Positions 7,413-7,816 of a stretch of DNA of 7,816 nucleotides are shown piece after piece (positions within the stretch are counted from its first letter, which is position 1; every line of letters starts with the position of its first letter). The position numbers and the translations under genes were made by a program. The notes beneath the pieces are model-generated. The model saw only the letters and a list, made by a program, of their open reading frames with translations, did no database searches and had not been told where the DNA came from. Source of the DNA: Pseudomonadota bacterium (GTDB lineage: Bacteria > Pseudomonadota > Alphaproteobacteria > Rhizobiales > Rhizobiaceae); contig JAEWHN010000006.1 in assembly GCA_023387775.1 (NCBI GenBank), positions 1 through 7,816 on the forward strand, in the 5' to 3' direction.

Positions 7413-7441
7413 ATCATACCCCTCGATTCCGGGCGGCCCAA
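7413..7441 (-). promoter_or_regulatory. Candidate putA promoter
   Basis: Read on the minus strand, TTGGGC (7441 to 7436) is followed after exactly 17 bases by TATGAT (7418 to 7413), which matches the -10 consensus at 5 of 6 positions. The start of transcription would be near 7406, giving a putA leader of about 40 bases. The weak -35 fits a promoter that needs an activator, which is how PutR acts on putA in Agrobacterium. Repeat copy 2 (7441-7466) lies immediately upstream of the -35, and copy 1 overlaps the start site. Confidence 0.45.
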
Positions 7442-7466
7442 AGGATTGGACCGGACAGGCCGAATG
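7441..7466 (+). repeat. Imperfect direct repeat, copy 2 (candidate PutR site)
   Basis: AAGGATTGG (7441-7449), 10 bases, CCGAATG (7460-7466): the outer blocks are identical to copy 1, the centre is three bases longer, and GAC is shared within it. The two left blocks start 54 bases apart, close to five helical turns, so both would face the same side of the DNA. Relative to putA this copy touches the upstream edge of the -35, a typical activator position. Relative to putR it covers the candidate -35 and most of the spacer, which would suit autorepression. Confidence 0.55.
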
Positions 7467-7475
7467 AACTATAGA
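7446..7475 (+). promoter_or_regulatory. Candidate putR promoter
   Basis: TTGGAC (7446-7451) is followed after 18 bases by TATAGA (7470-7475). Transcription would begin near 7482, leaving about 33 bases before the ATG at 7515. Its -35 lies only 4 bases from the -35 proposed for putA on the other strand, so the two promoters are back to back and repeat copy 2 lies across this one. Motif-level prediction only. Confidence 0.4.
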
Positions 7476-7514
7476 TGAGGGCACTTACCGTCAATTTCGC
7501 GCGCAGTACTGCCG

Positions 7515-7816
7515 ATGAAAGACCAATTGGACCGCATAGACCGCAACATCCTCGCCGCCCTGTCACGCGACGGGCGGCTTTCCATGGCCGAACTGGCCAC
7601 CCAGGTCGGCCTGTCGAAGACGCCAGTGCAGGCGCGGGTGAAGCGGCTGGAGCAGGAAGGCATTATCCGCGGCTACTCCGCAGTGGTCGACCATGAGCGC
7701 ATGGGCGAAGGCCATGTCGCCTTCGTGCAGGTGAAGCTTTCCGACACGCGCTCGGCGGCATTGGACGCCTTCAACAGGGCGGTGCAGGGCGTGCGCGAGA
7801 TCGAGCAGTGCCACAT
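7515..7816 (+). CDS. putR: Lrp/AsnC-family transcriptional regulator, likely proline-responsive PutR (partial, 3' end outside window)
   Basis: The first 100 residues of an Lrp/AsnC regulator are present, out of roughly 150-160 expected; the reading frame is open at the window edge. It begins MKDQLDRIDRNILAALSRDG, the classic Lrp opening. A winged helix-turn-helix follows at about 22-59 (LSMAELATQVGLSKTPVQAR, then VKRLEQEGIIRGY), and then the start of the ligand-binding RAM domain (VAFVQVKLSDT, 68-78). Members bind DNA as dimers or octamers and sense amino acids. Divergent orientation to a putA that lacks its own DNA-binding domain points to PutR, the proline-dependent activator of putA described in Agrobacterium and Rhodobacter. 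A stop at 7476 in this frame and the absence of another ATG fix the start at 7515. The ribosome binding site is not evident (upstream bases are GCGCAGTACTGCCG). Family near certain; the name putR rests on gene context. Confidence 0.9.
   Translation, partial: MKDQLDRIDRNILAALSRDGRLSMAELATQVGLSKTPVQARVKRLEQEGIIRGYSAVVDHERMGEGHVAFVQVKLSDTRSAALDAFNRAVQGVREIEQCH

Noticed and set aside
7367..7441. Extension of PutA to an upstream start at 7441
   Set aside because: The 25 extra residues would be encoded by the predicted promoter and a repeat copy. The ATG at 7366 has a better placed ribosome binding site and a family-like N terminus.
6686..7474. Open frame of 262 codons on the plus strand over the 5' part of putA
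   Set aside because: It is antisense to the PutA N-terminal region and runs through both candidate promoters. Composition is that of a shadow frame, and putR follows in a different frame.
7475..7696. Short plus-strand frame of 73 codons starting at 7475
   Set aside because: It overlaps putR in another frame and has no family resemblance, while the putR frame starting at 7515 gives a clear Lrp/AsnC protein.

Overview
The window is high-GC DNA with compact, conventional chromosomal genes. By recalled family resemblance it comes from an alphaproteobacterium of the Rhizobiales, probably a Mesorhizobium-like member of the Phyllobacteriaceae. Three things point that way: a Zn-independent (Asp-type) HemB; a PutA without the N-terminal ribbon-helix-helix repressor domain, paired with a divergent Lrp/AsnC-type regulator; and a Bpt-type aminoacyl-tRNA-protein transferase next to hemB and an RDD membrane protein. 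Taxonomy and synteny are inferred, because no search could be run.

Layout. Bases 1-184 are the leader of hemB, with a candidate promoter and a clear ribosome binding site but no supported gene. Four genes then run left to right: hemB (185-1216, heme synthesis), a small RDD-family membrane protein (1351-1821), bpt (1971-2729, N-degron tagging) and a ten-helix DMT/EamA transporter that probably starts at a TTG (2781-3677). The gaps of 134 and 149 bases suggest that hemB, the RDD gene and bpt can each be transcribed separately. The bpt-EamA gap is only 51 bases, so those two may share a transcript. A strong hairpin with a T run (3715-3742) ends this block.

On the minus strand, converging on that hairpin, is the large bifunctional proline catabolism gene putA (7366 down to 3746, 1206 residues). 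Facing away from putA at the right edge is the start of an Lrp/AsnC regulator (7515 onward, cut by the window end), best read as putR. PutA oxidises proline to glutamate, and the regulator is expected to switch putA on in response to proline. Their 148-base intergenic region holds back-to-back candidate promoters and two copies of an imperfect direct repeat at places where a regulator could act on both genes.

I do not see a convincing undescribed system. The most useful lead is the duplicated element between putA and putR as a candidate PutR operator. The long reading frames opposite putA and hemB look like by-products of high-GC codon usage. No intergenic stretch exceeds 300 bases, and no tRNA, rRNA, CRISPR array, insertion sequence or prophage element was seen.
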